A stretch of DNA of 5,352 bases from Pseudomonadota bacterium (GTDB lineage: Bacteria > Pseudomonadota > Gammaproteobacteria > Steroidobacterales > Steroidobacteraceae): assembly GCA_021815905.1 (NCBI GenBank), contig JAKAZP010000200.1, forward strand, positions 1-5,352, read 5' to 3'. How positions within the stretch are numbered: the stretch's first letter is position 1; each line of letters opens with the position of its first letter. A program made the position numbers and the translations under genes. The notes under the pieces were generated by a model. That model saw only the letters and a list, made by a program, of their open reading frames with translations. It did no database searches and had not been told where the DNA came from. This document shows positions 1 to 5,261 of this stretch, in pieces.

Positions 1-475
1 GCAGCTCGGGCAGTGCCGCCCGCCAGTTGCCCTGGACCACGTTGGGAGGCGTCTCGAGCACCACGGCGCGCAGCACGTCCGCGATCGCTTCCAGTCGCTC
101 GCCGTATTCATCGAGCCGCTCCGCGTCCGCGGTCGAGAATTTCCCGACCTCCGCCCGGGTGCGATCGGCGCCGATGGCGAGGTAGCGGCCGTCGGCCGTG
201 GGCAGAAAATTGGCGAGCCGGCGCTCGACCACGCGCAAGCCGTGCGCGGGAAGGTCGAGGTCCCGAATGACCTTGGGATTGAGGAGCGAGACGGTATAGG
301 AAGCCACGGAGTTGCGGAATCCGGGATGGAACTCCTCGGTCACCGCGGCGCCGCCGACCACGGCGCGCCGCTCGAGCACCGTGACCTTGAGTCCCGCCGC
401 CGCGAGGTAGGCGGCGCACACGAGCCCGTTGTGGCCGCCGCCGACGATGATGACGTCGCGCTTCTCAGTGGGCAT
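1..475 (-). CDS. FAD-dependent oxidoreductase, PYROXD2/phytoene-desaturase-like, N-terminal part (cut by window edge)
   Basis: Reading back from an ATG at 475-473, the frame stays open to base 1, giving 158 codons; the C-terminal part lies outside the window. Residues 7-17 (DVIIVGGGHNG) form the dinucleotide-binding GxGxxG loop, and E35 in VTVLERR sits where the acidic residue binding the adenosine ribose is expected. VVGGAAVTEEFHPGF follows at 39-53, then SYTVSLLNP at 59-67. This order closely matches the PYROXD2 branch of the phytoene-desaturase/amine-oxidase-like flavoproteins, which are usually about 500-550 residues. Members are soluble FAD enzymes that oxidise or desaturate small molecules; the substrate here is unknown. 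The start overlaps the stop of the upstream Rieske gene by 11 bases, so translation is probably coupled; a GGAG lies 11 bases before the ATG. It is not the typical reductase partner of a Rieske oxygenase, so it more likely acts on the pathway intermediate. Family sure, function unsure. Confidence 0.88.
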   Translation of the reverse strand, partial: MPTEKRDVIIVGGGHNGLVCAAYLAAAGLKVTVLERRAVVGGAAVTEEFHPGFRNSVASYTVSLLNPKVIRDLDLPAHGLRVVERRLANFLPTADGRYLAIGADRTRAEVGKFSTADAERLDEYGERLEAIADVLRAVVLETPPNVVQGNWRAALPEL

Positions 476-1643
476 GGCGGATGAAGCTCCATCCCCTGCC
501 GGGGGCCCGGAGCCGACGGCTCTCGGGGATCAGGGATCGCATGCGCCGGCCGAAGCCGCGCAGGCACACCTCGTTCTCCCCGAGCGGCCCCACGGTGTAG
601 CTCTCACAGCGCATTCCGGCCTGCACGCGCTCGATGAGTCTTGTGTCCTCGCGGTTCACCTCCCGGTTGATGCGCCAGTTGAGATAGCGCGCCGCGCGCA
701 TCTCACGGCGCTCGTCGGAGTGCACGTAAGGGATCTCGCGGATCAGGCTCTCGGTGGGGGAGATCGGCAGGAACTGCATGAAGTCGATCTGGTCGGGATA
801 GATGTCGAAGGCGATGTTGGGCCAGAGCTTGAAATAGGTCCAGAGGCGCTGCCGCTTCTCCGGCAGATGCGGCACCTTCGGGAGAAAGGCCTGATAGCGC
901 CGCTCGGACCACTTGCTCGAGGGTGCCTCCCGCAGCGAGCCCCACATCTTGTCGACCCAGGGCTGCGCCTCGATGCCATAGCCCAGGCCGAAGAGGCGAG
1001 TGAGTCCGGGGTGCGCCACGGGGATGTGCAGCCCGTCGCAATAGTTGTCCGCGATGTTCTTCCAGTTGACGGGGCGGGGGCGCAGCGTCACCCTGCCGTG
1101 CGGCACCAGCTCCTCCAGGCGATACTCCGCCAGCTCCCCGGCATACGGCGCAAGCATCTCGCGCACGCTCGGCAGGCCCGGGGCGAGGCGCACGAAGATG
1201 AAGCCCATGAAGATCTCGTGCTCGATGGGCGCAAGTCCGTGCCGCGCGAGGTCGAGGCCCTTGAACGCCTCGCGCTGCGGCAGCGACATGAGCCGGCCAT
1301 CCAGGCCGTACGTCCAGGCGTGATAAGGGCAGGTGATCCTGCGGCCGCAGTGACCCTTGGGCTCATCGAGCAGCCGCGCGGCGCGATGCCGGCAGGCATT
1401 TTGGAAGCTGCGGATCCGGCCGTCCTCGCCGCGCAGCACGATGATGCCCTGCCCGAGGAACTCGAGCGTGTGGTAGTCGCCGCTCGCCGGCACGTCGTTG
1501 ACGTGACAGACGACCTGCCAGCTCGAGCGAAAGATCCGCTCCTTTTCGACCTCGAAGAATTCGGGATCCTGGTAGATCCAGGCCGGCAGGCTGACGCTCT
1601 CCTCGTGCGCGAGCGGGGCGATGTCGATCGGATCGGCGCTCAT
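465..1643 (-). CDS. Rieske non-heme iron oxygenase, alpha (catalytic) subunit
   Basis: This 392-residue protein has the full domain order of a ring-hydroxylating/choline-monooxygenase-type alpha subunit. The Rieske [2Fe-2S] ligands are C84-x-H86 (NACRHRA) and C105-x2-H108 (CPYHAW). The catalytic iron site reads D203-x2-H206-x4-H211, matching the bridging Asp and two His of naphthalene dioxygenase, and D333 in NREDTRLIERVQ is the likely third ligand. Such enzymes use O2 and electrons from a reductase or ferredoxin to hydroxylate aromatics or to demethylate quaternary amines and ethers; the C-terminal half looks closer to the choline/stachydrine/carnitine monooxygenase side, which is an inference. 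The ATG at 1643-1641 is chosen because GAGG lies 8 bases upstream and homology begins just after it; the open frame reaches back to 2012, but that extension crosses the amidohydrolase gene and is meaningless. No ferredoxin or reductase gene is adjacent. It is followed with overlap by the FAD oxidoreductase. Confidence 0.93.
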   Translation of the reverse strand: MSADPIDIAPLAHEESVSLPAWIYQDPEFFEVEKERIFRSSWQVVCHVNDVPASGDYHTLEFLGQGIIVLRGEDGRIRSFQNACRHRAARLLDEPKGHCGRRITCPYHAWTYGLDGRLMSLPQREAFKGLDLARHGLAPIEHEIFMGFIFVRLAPGLPSVREMLAPYAGELAEYRLEELVPHGRVTLRPRPVNWKNIADNYCDGLHIPVAHPGLTRLFGLGYGIEAQPWVDKMWGSLREAPSSKWSERRYQAFLPKVPHLPEKRQRLWTYFKLWPNIAFDIYPDQIDFMQFLPISPTESLIREIPYVHSDERREMRAARYLNWRINREVNREDTRLIERVQAGMRCESYTVGPLGENEVCLRGFGRRMRSLIPESRRLRAPGRGWSFIRHAH

Positions 1644-1651
1644 CGCGCGGG

Positions 1652-1655
1652 CCTC
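1652..1655 (-). promoter_or_regulatory. Ribosome binding site of the Rieske oxygenase gene
   Basis: GAGG on the minus strand with 8 bases to the ATG at 1643. It supports the 392-residue start against the much longer open frame. Confidence 0.6.
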
Positions 1656-1676
1656 GGGATTTGCCACTATTGAACA

Positions 1677-1706
1677 ACTGTACAGAAACGACTCGGGCGC
1701 GGTCAA
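1677..1706 (-). promoter_or_regulatory. Putative sigma-70 promoter for the Rieske-FAD gene pair
   Basis: On the minus strand TTGACC (1706-1701) is followed after 18 bases by TACAGT (1682-1677), resembling -35 and -10 boxes. Transcription would begin near 1670, leaving a leader of roughly 25 bases before the ATG at 1643. The -10 box overlaps CTGTACAG (1685-1678), a small perfect palindrome that could be part of a repressor site. This stretch is clearly less GC-rich than the surrounding DNA. It suggests that the oxygenase and flavoprotein can be transcribed separately from the amidohydrolase. No promoter assay data are implied. Confidence 0.4.
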
Positions 1707-1720
1707 GGGCGCGGATCTGA

Positions 1721-1746
1721 GCGCGCCCGCCGGCCGGCGGGCGCGC
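1721..1746 (-). terminator. 26-base perfect palindrome, possible terminator or attenuator hairpin
   Basis: The arm GCGCGCCCGCCGG is followed directly by its exact reverse complement. As RNA it folds into an 11-bp all-G/C stem with a GGCC loop. It lies 20 bases after the amidohydrolase stop and just before the putative promoter of the Rieske gene, a position suited to ending or attenuating upstream transcription. No U-tract follows on the minus strand, so it is not a classic intrinsic terminator; Rho-assisted ending, mRNA 3' protection or a protein-binding site are alternatives. Confidence 0.45.
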
Positions 1747-1765
1747 GGGTGACCGGGCCGGGAGG

Positions 1766-2992
1766 CTAGGCGAGGTCGTTCCGCACCAGCTCGCCCGAGC
1801 GCATGATGAGCTTCAGATAACGCCCGCTGGCGGCCAGCAGCCCGATGTCCTTGAGCGGATCGCCGTCCACCACCAGAAGATCCGCATCGGCCCCCGGCCT
1901 GATACAACCCAGCGTTTCGCTCCGCTGGAGGATCGAGGCGTTCACCGAAGTCGCCTGCCGCAGGATCTCGAGCGGCGTGAACACCTCGCGACGGATGGTG
2001 AACTCGCGGCACTGCTGCAGGTAGGTCTGCCCGAGCAGATCGGTCCCGAACCCGAGTTTGACGCCGGCCCGGCGCATCGACTCCATGCCGGTGATCGCGC
2101 GCTCGAACGCATATTGCGCCTTCTCCTGGCTCCGTGGCGGGAATCCGAGCTGCTTGCCGAGGTCGATGAGCGCGAAAATGATGGCCATGGTCGGGATGAC
2201 GAACGCGCCATTCTCGGCGACGAAGCGCGCGGTCTCATCATCTATCAGGGTGCCGTGCTCGATGCACCGGACGCCGTACCCGACGCAGCGCCGGACGGCG
2301 CTCGCGGGATGACAATGCGCGGAGGTGTAAGTGCGCCGTTCGGCCGTCTCGTTGACGATCGCCCGGATCTCATCCTCGCGATACTGGTTCATCCAGATGG
2401 GATCGGTCGGGGAGGCGACGCCCCCTGAGCCCATGATCTTGATGCAGTGCGCTCCCCGGCGCAGCTCCTCCCTCGCCGCCCTGACACAGGCATCGACGCC
2501 GTCGGCGATCACGCACAGCGAGTTGCTCGCGCCGCAGGCGCAGTCGTGCTCTGCCATCTGCCGGAAATCGCCGTGGCCGCCGGTCATGGAGATCATCCGG
2601 CCGGCGTAGAGCAGCCGCGGCGCGCGGATGAGCCGGTCCTCGATCGCGCGCCAGAGACTGTAGTCGCCGCCGCCGATGTCCCGGACCGTCGTGAAGCCGC
2701 AATCGAGCGCGAATCCGAGCATCCTGGCGGCATGCGCCGTGCGATAGGCCTCTCCGGCGAGGTCCACTTTCTGCACGTTCACATCGCAGCCGTACGCGTG
2801 GATGTGCGCGTCGATGAGCCCCGGCATCAGGGTGCGGCCGCCGACGTCGAGGGTGAGCGCATCGCGCGCGCTGATCGGCGCGCGCGAGATCTCCCGGATG
2901 ACGCCGCCCTCGATGAGCAGCTGCATACCCTCCTCGCAATCTTCGCTCGCGCCATCGAAGACGCGGGCGTTTCTGAGCAATATGCCGGCCAT
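1766..2992 (-). CDS. Metal-dependent amidohydrolase (prolidase/imidazolonepropionase-like)
   Basis: A 408-residue member of the amidohydrolase superfamily, a TIM-barrel hydrolase with a binuclear metal centre. Visible metal ligands in the expected order are H63-x-H65 (GLIDAHIHAYG), K185 (CIKIMGSGG, the probable carboxylated lysine), H226 (SAHCH), H246 (IEHG) and D318 (GFGTDLL). The flanking beta-sandwich is shown by ILLRNARVFDG at the N-terminus and by RPGADADLLVVDGDPL near the C-terminus. Length and motifs fit the Xaa-Pro-dipeptidase-like and related amidohydrolases that split peptide, amide or lactam bonds; the true substrate is unknown. There is no signal peptide, so it is probably cytoplasmic. 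The ATG at 2992-2990 is chosen because GAGAGG lies 7 bases upstream and MAGILLRNARVFDG is the usual family start; the open frame continues to 3103 with unconserved residues. It heads the minus-strand cluster with the Rieske oxygenase and flavoprotein, so it may feed them a hydrolysed substrate. Confidence 0.92.
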   Translation of the reverse strand: MAGILLRNARVFDGASEDCEEGMQLLIEGGVIREISRAPISARDALTLDVGGRTLMPGLIDAHIHAYGCDVNVQKVDLAGEAYRTAHAARMLGFALDCGFTTVRDIGGGDYSLWRAIEDRLIRAPRLLYAGRMISMTGGHGDFRQMAEHDCACGASNSLCVIADGVDACVRAAREELRRGAHCIKIMGSGGVASPTDPIWMNQYREDEIRAIVNETAERRTYTSAHCHPASAVRRCVGYGVRCIEHGTLIDDETARFVAENGAFVIPTMAIIFALIDLGKQLGFPPRSQEKAQYAFERAITGMESMRRAGVKLGFGTDLLGQTYLQQCREFTIRREVFTPLEILRQATSVNASILQRSETLGCIRPGADADLLVVDGDPLKDIGLLAASGRYLKLIMRSGELVRNDLA

Positions 2993-2999
2993 CGCCTCA

Positions 3000-3005
3000 C
3001 CTCTC
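3000..3005 (-). promoter_or_regulatory. Ribosome binding site of the amidohydrolase gene
   Basis: GAGAGG on the minus strand, 7 bases before the ATG at 2992. It is the strongest Shine-Dalgarno match in the window and fixes the start inside a longer open frame. Confidence 0.7.
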
Positions 3006-3033
3006 GAGGAAGTCGAATCGGAAGCCCGGACGT

Positions 3034-3039
3034 ATTCTA
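3034..3039 (-). promoter_or_regulatory. Possible -10 box upstream of the amidohydrolase
   Basis: TAGAAT on the minus strand matches five of six bases of TATAAT and sits in the only AT-richer spot of the 149-base divergent gap (2993-3141) between the amidohydrolase and the PqiA-like gene. The start of transcription would be near 3027, giving a leader of about 35 bases. No convincing -35 box lies 16-18 bases upstream, so this is weak. Apart from this box and the ribosome binding site I see nothing else in the gap. Confidence 0.25.
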
Positions 3040-3734
3040 CTCCGCGGCCAGCGCGAGCTTCGCAGCGAGTCGCTGGAACTTGCCTGCGGCGGGGACGCTG
3101 CACCCCGTGACCGCGCGCCCGATCAGACTCGAACGTCCCACGTGACCATTGCCTGCCCCGACTGCGGCACCTTGGTGGGCATACCCCCCGTGCCTCGACA
3201 CAGCGACGCCTTCCGCGCGCGCTGCGCGCGCAACCTCGAGAGCACGCGCGGGCGCAGCGTCAACGCGGCGCTCGCCTGCGCGGTGGCGACGCTGTTGCTT
3301 ATCCTGGCCCTCAACACCCTGCCGCTCATCAAGGTGACGGTCTACGGGGAACAGTCCGAGGGCCTCCTGATCACGGGGATCGCGCATCGGTGGCATCAGG
3401 GACGGACCCTGCTCGCGGGACTGAGCGGGCTGTTCGTGATCGTCGTGCCGTTCGTGCAGCTCGTGCTCCTCGCGACCGTCCTGGCGGCGATCCGCCTCGG
3501 CGTCAAGCCGCCCCGGCTCGGGCGGGTGTTTCGCTGGGGAATCTGGCTCGAGCGCTGGGCCATGGTGGACGTGTCGCTGGTCGCGCTCGGCGTCGGGTTC
3601 TATTGCCTCAACGTCATCGAGAAGATCGACCTGCGGTTCGAGCCCGGCGGTTTCTGTCTCATCGCCGCCGGCATTCTCGCGATGCTCTCCCGCGCGAGCC
3701 TCGACGAGCGCGCCGTCTGGCAGACCATCGGCGG

Positions 3735-3768
3735 CGATTCCGGCTCGCGCCCACGCGCGCCCCGCTCG
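3735..3768 (+). other. -1 frame break in the linker of the PqiA-like gene
   Basis: Family-like sequence ends in frame 1 around 3732 (AVWQTIGG) and resumes in frame 3 at 3768 (GCRACD). The change equals loss of one base or gain of two. The interval contains C runs at 3750-3752 and 3760-3763, where a one-base loss is easy biologically or by sequencing. Frame 1 stays open as far as 4431, but the residues after the break are Arg/Ser/Pro-rich and unlike any PqiA domain. Confidence 0.65.
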
Positions 3769-4187
3769 GCTGCAGGGCCTGCGACCTCGTTCAGCCGCAC
3801 CTTGCCGAAGGTGCGCCCTGTGCGCGCTGCGGCGCCAATGTGCGCTCGAGGAAGCGCAACGCCGCGCGGTGGACCGTGGCGATGCTCGCCGCCTCCTTTC
3901 TGCTGCTCTTTCCCGCCAACCTCTTTCCCAGGAACGTCACCACCGCGGCGTTCGGCGGCCGGATCGCCTACACCAACTTCGGCTACGAGCGCGAGCTCTG
4001 GCACCTCGGGCTGTGGCCGCTCGTCGACTTCGGCGCCTTCGGCACGGAGGCCGTCGCCTGGGGCGCCACGGCCTTCATCGTCATGGTGCTGCTCGTCATG
4101 CTGTCCGCGCGCGCGTTCGATCCGCGCCTCATGTGGGATGCGGCGGGGCGAGCCCCGCTCAGCGGCTGTTCTCGAGGGCCCAGATGA
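3768..4187 (+). pseudogene. C-terminal fragment of the PqiA-like protein (second domain)
   Basis: This fragment has a complete second zinc ribbon: Cys codons at 3771 and 3780 (C-x2-C), and at 3819 and 3828 (CARCG). A membrane helix follows (VAMLAASFLLLFPANLFP), then a helix VAWGATAFIVMVLLVML, and the family C-terminal signature FDPRLMWD. Helices two and three of a normal domain are not found between them. The last 13 codons have no family match and overlap the 3' end of the convergent LuxR-type gene by 29 bases. No good start codon with a ribosome binding site introduces this part, so it is read as the tail of the gene starting at 3142 and not as an independent gene. Confidence 0.6.
4143..4158 (-). 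terminator. GC hairpin directly after the PAS-LuxR stop codon
   Basis: GCGGGGC and GCCCCGC are separated by two bases, giving a 6-7 bp G/C stem. On the minus strand it begins at the base after the TGA of the PAS-LuxR gene. No U-run follows, and it also lies within the last codons of the PqiA-like frame, so its role as a terminator is tentative. Confidence 0.3.
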
Positions 4188-4593
4188 CCGCCCGCTGCAT
4201 CAGCTCGGTGCCACTGCGCAATTCGAGCTTGGCGCGGATACTCTCCCGGTGCGACTCGATGGTGTGGACGCTCAGGCGCAGTTCCTCGGCGATTTCCCGC
4301 GTGTTCCTGCCGCGCCCGATCCGCTCGAACACCTGCAGCTCGCGGTTGGAGAGGGCTTTCGGGCCGCGAAGTCCCGCGGTGCCCGCCAGCGCCTGATTCG
4401 CAAGTCGCCGCGTGAGCTCCGCGTTGCGTAGCGAATTGCGGGCCGGGTCGGCATCCGGCAACGGCACGTCGATCCCACGACCGATGATCTCGTCGGGACC
4501 ATAATCGAACAGGCACGTCGCGGCCCTGTTGAAGGGGATGATCCTGTTCTGCGCATCGGTCGTCAGCACGGCGTCCGCGGTTGCATCGAGCAC
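4159..4593 (-). CDS. PAS-LuxR (GerE-type) DNA-binding regulator, possibly the tail of a broken sensor gene
   Basis: A 144-residue frame from GTG 4593 to TGA. Residues 1-43 match the start of a PAS sensor domain (LDATADAVLTTDAQNRIIPFNRAA, shown in two steps as LDATADAVLTTDAQ and NRIIPFNRAA; then EIIGRGI). The usual second half of the PAS fold is absent, and a short helical linker leads to a LuxR/GerE helix-turn-helix at about 80-140: LSNRELQVFERIGRG, TREIAEELRLS, HTIESHRESIRAKL. The DNA-binding part looks complete and functional; it would bind promoters as a dimer. The target is unknown, although the divergent or neighbouring genes are candidates. The GTG has no good ribosome binding site, overlaps the CheR-like frame by 31 bases and lies in the -1 frame relative to it. 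Hence it may be translated by coupling, or be the C-terminus of a frameshifted CheR-PAS-LuxR protein. Its 3' end overlaps the PqiA-like gene tail-to-tail. Confidence 0.75.
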   Translation of the reverse strand: MLDATADAVLTTDAQNRIIPFNRAATCLFDYGPDEIIGRGIDVPLPDADPARNSLRNAELTRRLANQALAGTAGLRGPKALSNRELQVFERIGRGRNTREIAEELRLSVHTIESHRESIRAKLELRSGTELMQRAVIWALENSR

Positions 4594-5261
4594 GGCGCGG
4601 CGAGATCCGCGTGCGAGGACAGCAGCAGATAGCCGCCCGGTTTGAGCGCAAAGTGCAGCAGCAAGGCGAGCCGCGCGGGAGCATGCGCGTCATCCGGCGG
4701 CGGCAACCGGCGGTAGACGATCAGATCGAGATTGGAGATCGGCGGGTCTTCGAACAGATCGTGCCGGGCAAAGACGATCACCTGGCGCAAGGCGGCCGAC
4801 ACCTGAAATCGATGCGCCGCGCAGGGAGCGAAGAATCGCTGCAACCGCTTCGGCGAAACCGCGCTCAGGGCGCTTACCGGATAGACGCCCTGGCGTCCCG
4901 CCTGGAGAGTCTCCGGATCCGTGTCCGTCGCGAAGATCTTGAGCGCCGGGGGCTTGCCCGCGGCGGCGAGGCGCTCGAGCAGCAGCATCGCCACCGAATA
5001 GGCCTCCTCTCCGGTGGCGCAGCCGGGTACCCACACTTTGACGGGCGAGTACGGGCCGGCTCCGGCGGTCAGACCCGGGAACGCTCGAATCGCGAGCGCA
5101 TCGAGGGCGCCGCGCTCGCCGAAGAAGCCTGCCTGAGTCCTTGATTTCTCGGGTCGCGGGCGGCCCACCCGGCCCGGCCGCGCCATCGCCTGCGGTTTGC
5201 GGCGTTCCGAGCGGCTCACGGACGCGAGTCGCGCCGCGCCTCGCCGTGTATCCCGTGCCAT
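4563..5261 (-). CDS. CheR-like methyltransferase module (CheB/CheR-hybrid type), N-terminally shortened
   Basis: A 232-residue frame from ATG 5261. Residues 46-62 (FFGERGALDALAIRAFP) match the start of the CheR catalytic domain; the S-adenosylmethionine loop is VPGCATGEEAYSVAM (78-92), FATDTDPETL (110-119) fits the ribose-binding strand, and KPGGYLLLSS (207-216) the final strands. CheR enzymes methylate glutamates of chemoreceptors; the PGCATGEEAYS wording is typical of large CheB/CheR-PAS sensor proteins. The alpha-helical domain normally before residue 45 is absent and replaced by an Arg-rich stretch. The CRN motif expected at about 183-185 reads YRR, and the following LLIYL reads LPPPD, so catalysis is doubtful. 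The frame ends in an unconserved tail soon after the methyltransferase fold, and a PAS domain starts there in the -1 frame. An in-frame TAA lies upstream of the ATG. A later start at 5186 is possible. Likely a degenerate or repurposed module. Confidence 0.7.
   Translation of the reverse strand: MARDTRRGAARLASVSRSERRKPQAMARPGRVGRPRPEKSRTQAGFFGERGALDALAIRAFPGLTAGAGPYSPVKVWVPGCATGEEAYSVAMLLLERLAAAGKPPALKIFATDTDPETLQAGRQGVYPVSALSAVSPKRLQRFFAPCAAHRFQVSAALRQVIVFARHDLFEDPPISNLDLIVYRRLPPPDDAHAPARLALLLHFALKPGGYLLLSSHADLAAPCSMQPRTPC

Larger units (their letters stand above)
3142..4187 (+). pseudogene. PqiA-family membrane protein, frameshifted and internally shortened
   Basis: PqiA proteins are inner-membrane proteins with two repeated domains, each a zinc ribbon plus about four membrane helices, and partner MCE-domain lipid-transport proteins. 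From GTG 3142 the first domain reads ACPDCGTLVGIPP (C5, C8), then helices near residues 41-64, 89-117, 138-158 and 168-182, with the typical LNTLPL, WAMVDV and LDERAVW signatures. After about residue 196 the family match moves to another frame (-1), resuming near 3768 with GCRACDLVQ, CARCG, then FPANLFP, and ending ARAFDPRLMWDA before TGA at 4185-4187. Around 4023 the sequence jumps from the WPL of the early helices to the last helix, so roughly 70 or more residues of the second domain seem missing. The first ribbon has only three cysteines. No clear ribosome binding site precedes the GTG, and no pqiB-like partner is in the window. A decayed gene is most likely; a single-base sequencing error could explain the frame break but not the missing segment. 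Confidence 0.75.

Noticed and set aside
429..1673. 414-residue plus-strand open frame opposite the Rieske gene
   Set aside because: The opposite strand carries a complete Rieske oxygenase with all metal ligands. The plus-strand translation has no family motif and is a typical GC-rich antisense shadow.
1644..2012. N-terminal extension of the Rieske frame
   Set aside because: It runs back into the amidohydrolase gene, has no family resemblance, and the ATG at 1643 has a good ribosome binding site.
2993..3103. N-terminal extension of the amidohydrolase frame
   Set aside because: The 37 extra residues are Arg-rich and unconserved, while GAGAGG lies 7 bases before the ATG at 2992.
3110..3141. 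T-arm-like string GTTCGAGTC on the minus strand, a possible tRNA
   Set aside because: The flanking bases do not pair into a T-stem, and no acceptor stem, anticodon arm or D-arm can be built around it.
2447..3145. 232-residue plus-strand frame opposite the amidohydrolase
   Set aside because: It is an antisense shadow of a gene with complete catalytic motifs, and no domain is recognisable in it.
3768..4431. Continuation of the PqiA frame 1 to 4431 as a 429-residue protein
   Set aside because: After the linker the residues are Arg/Ser/Pro-rich, while the true second PqiA domain reads in frame 3. The end also lies across the minus-strand PAS-LuxR gene.
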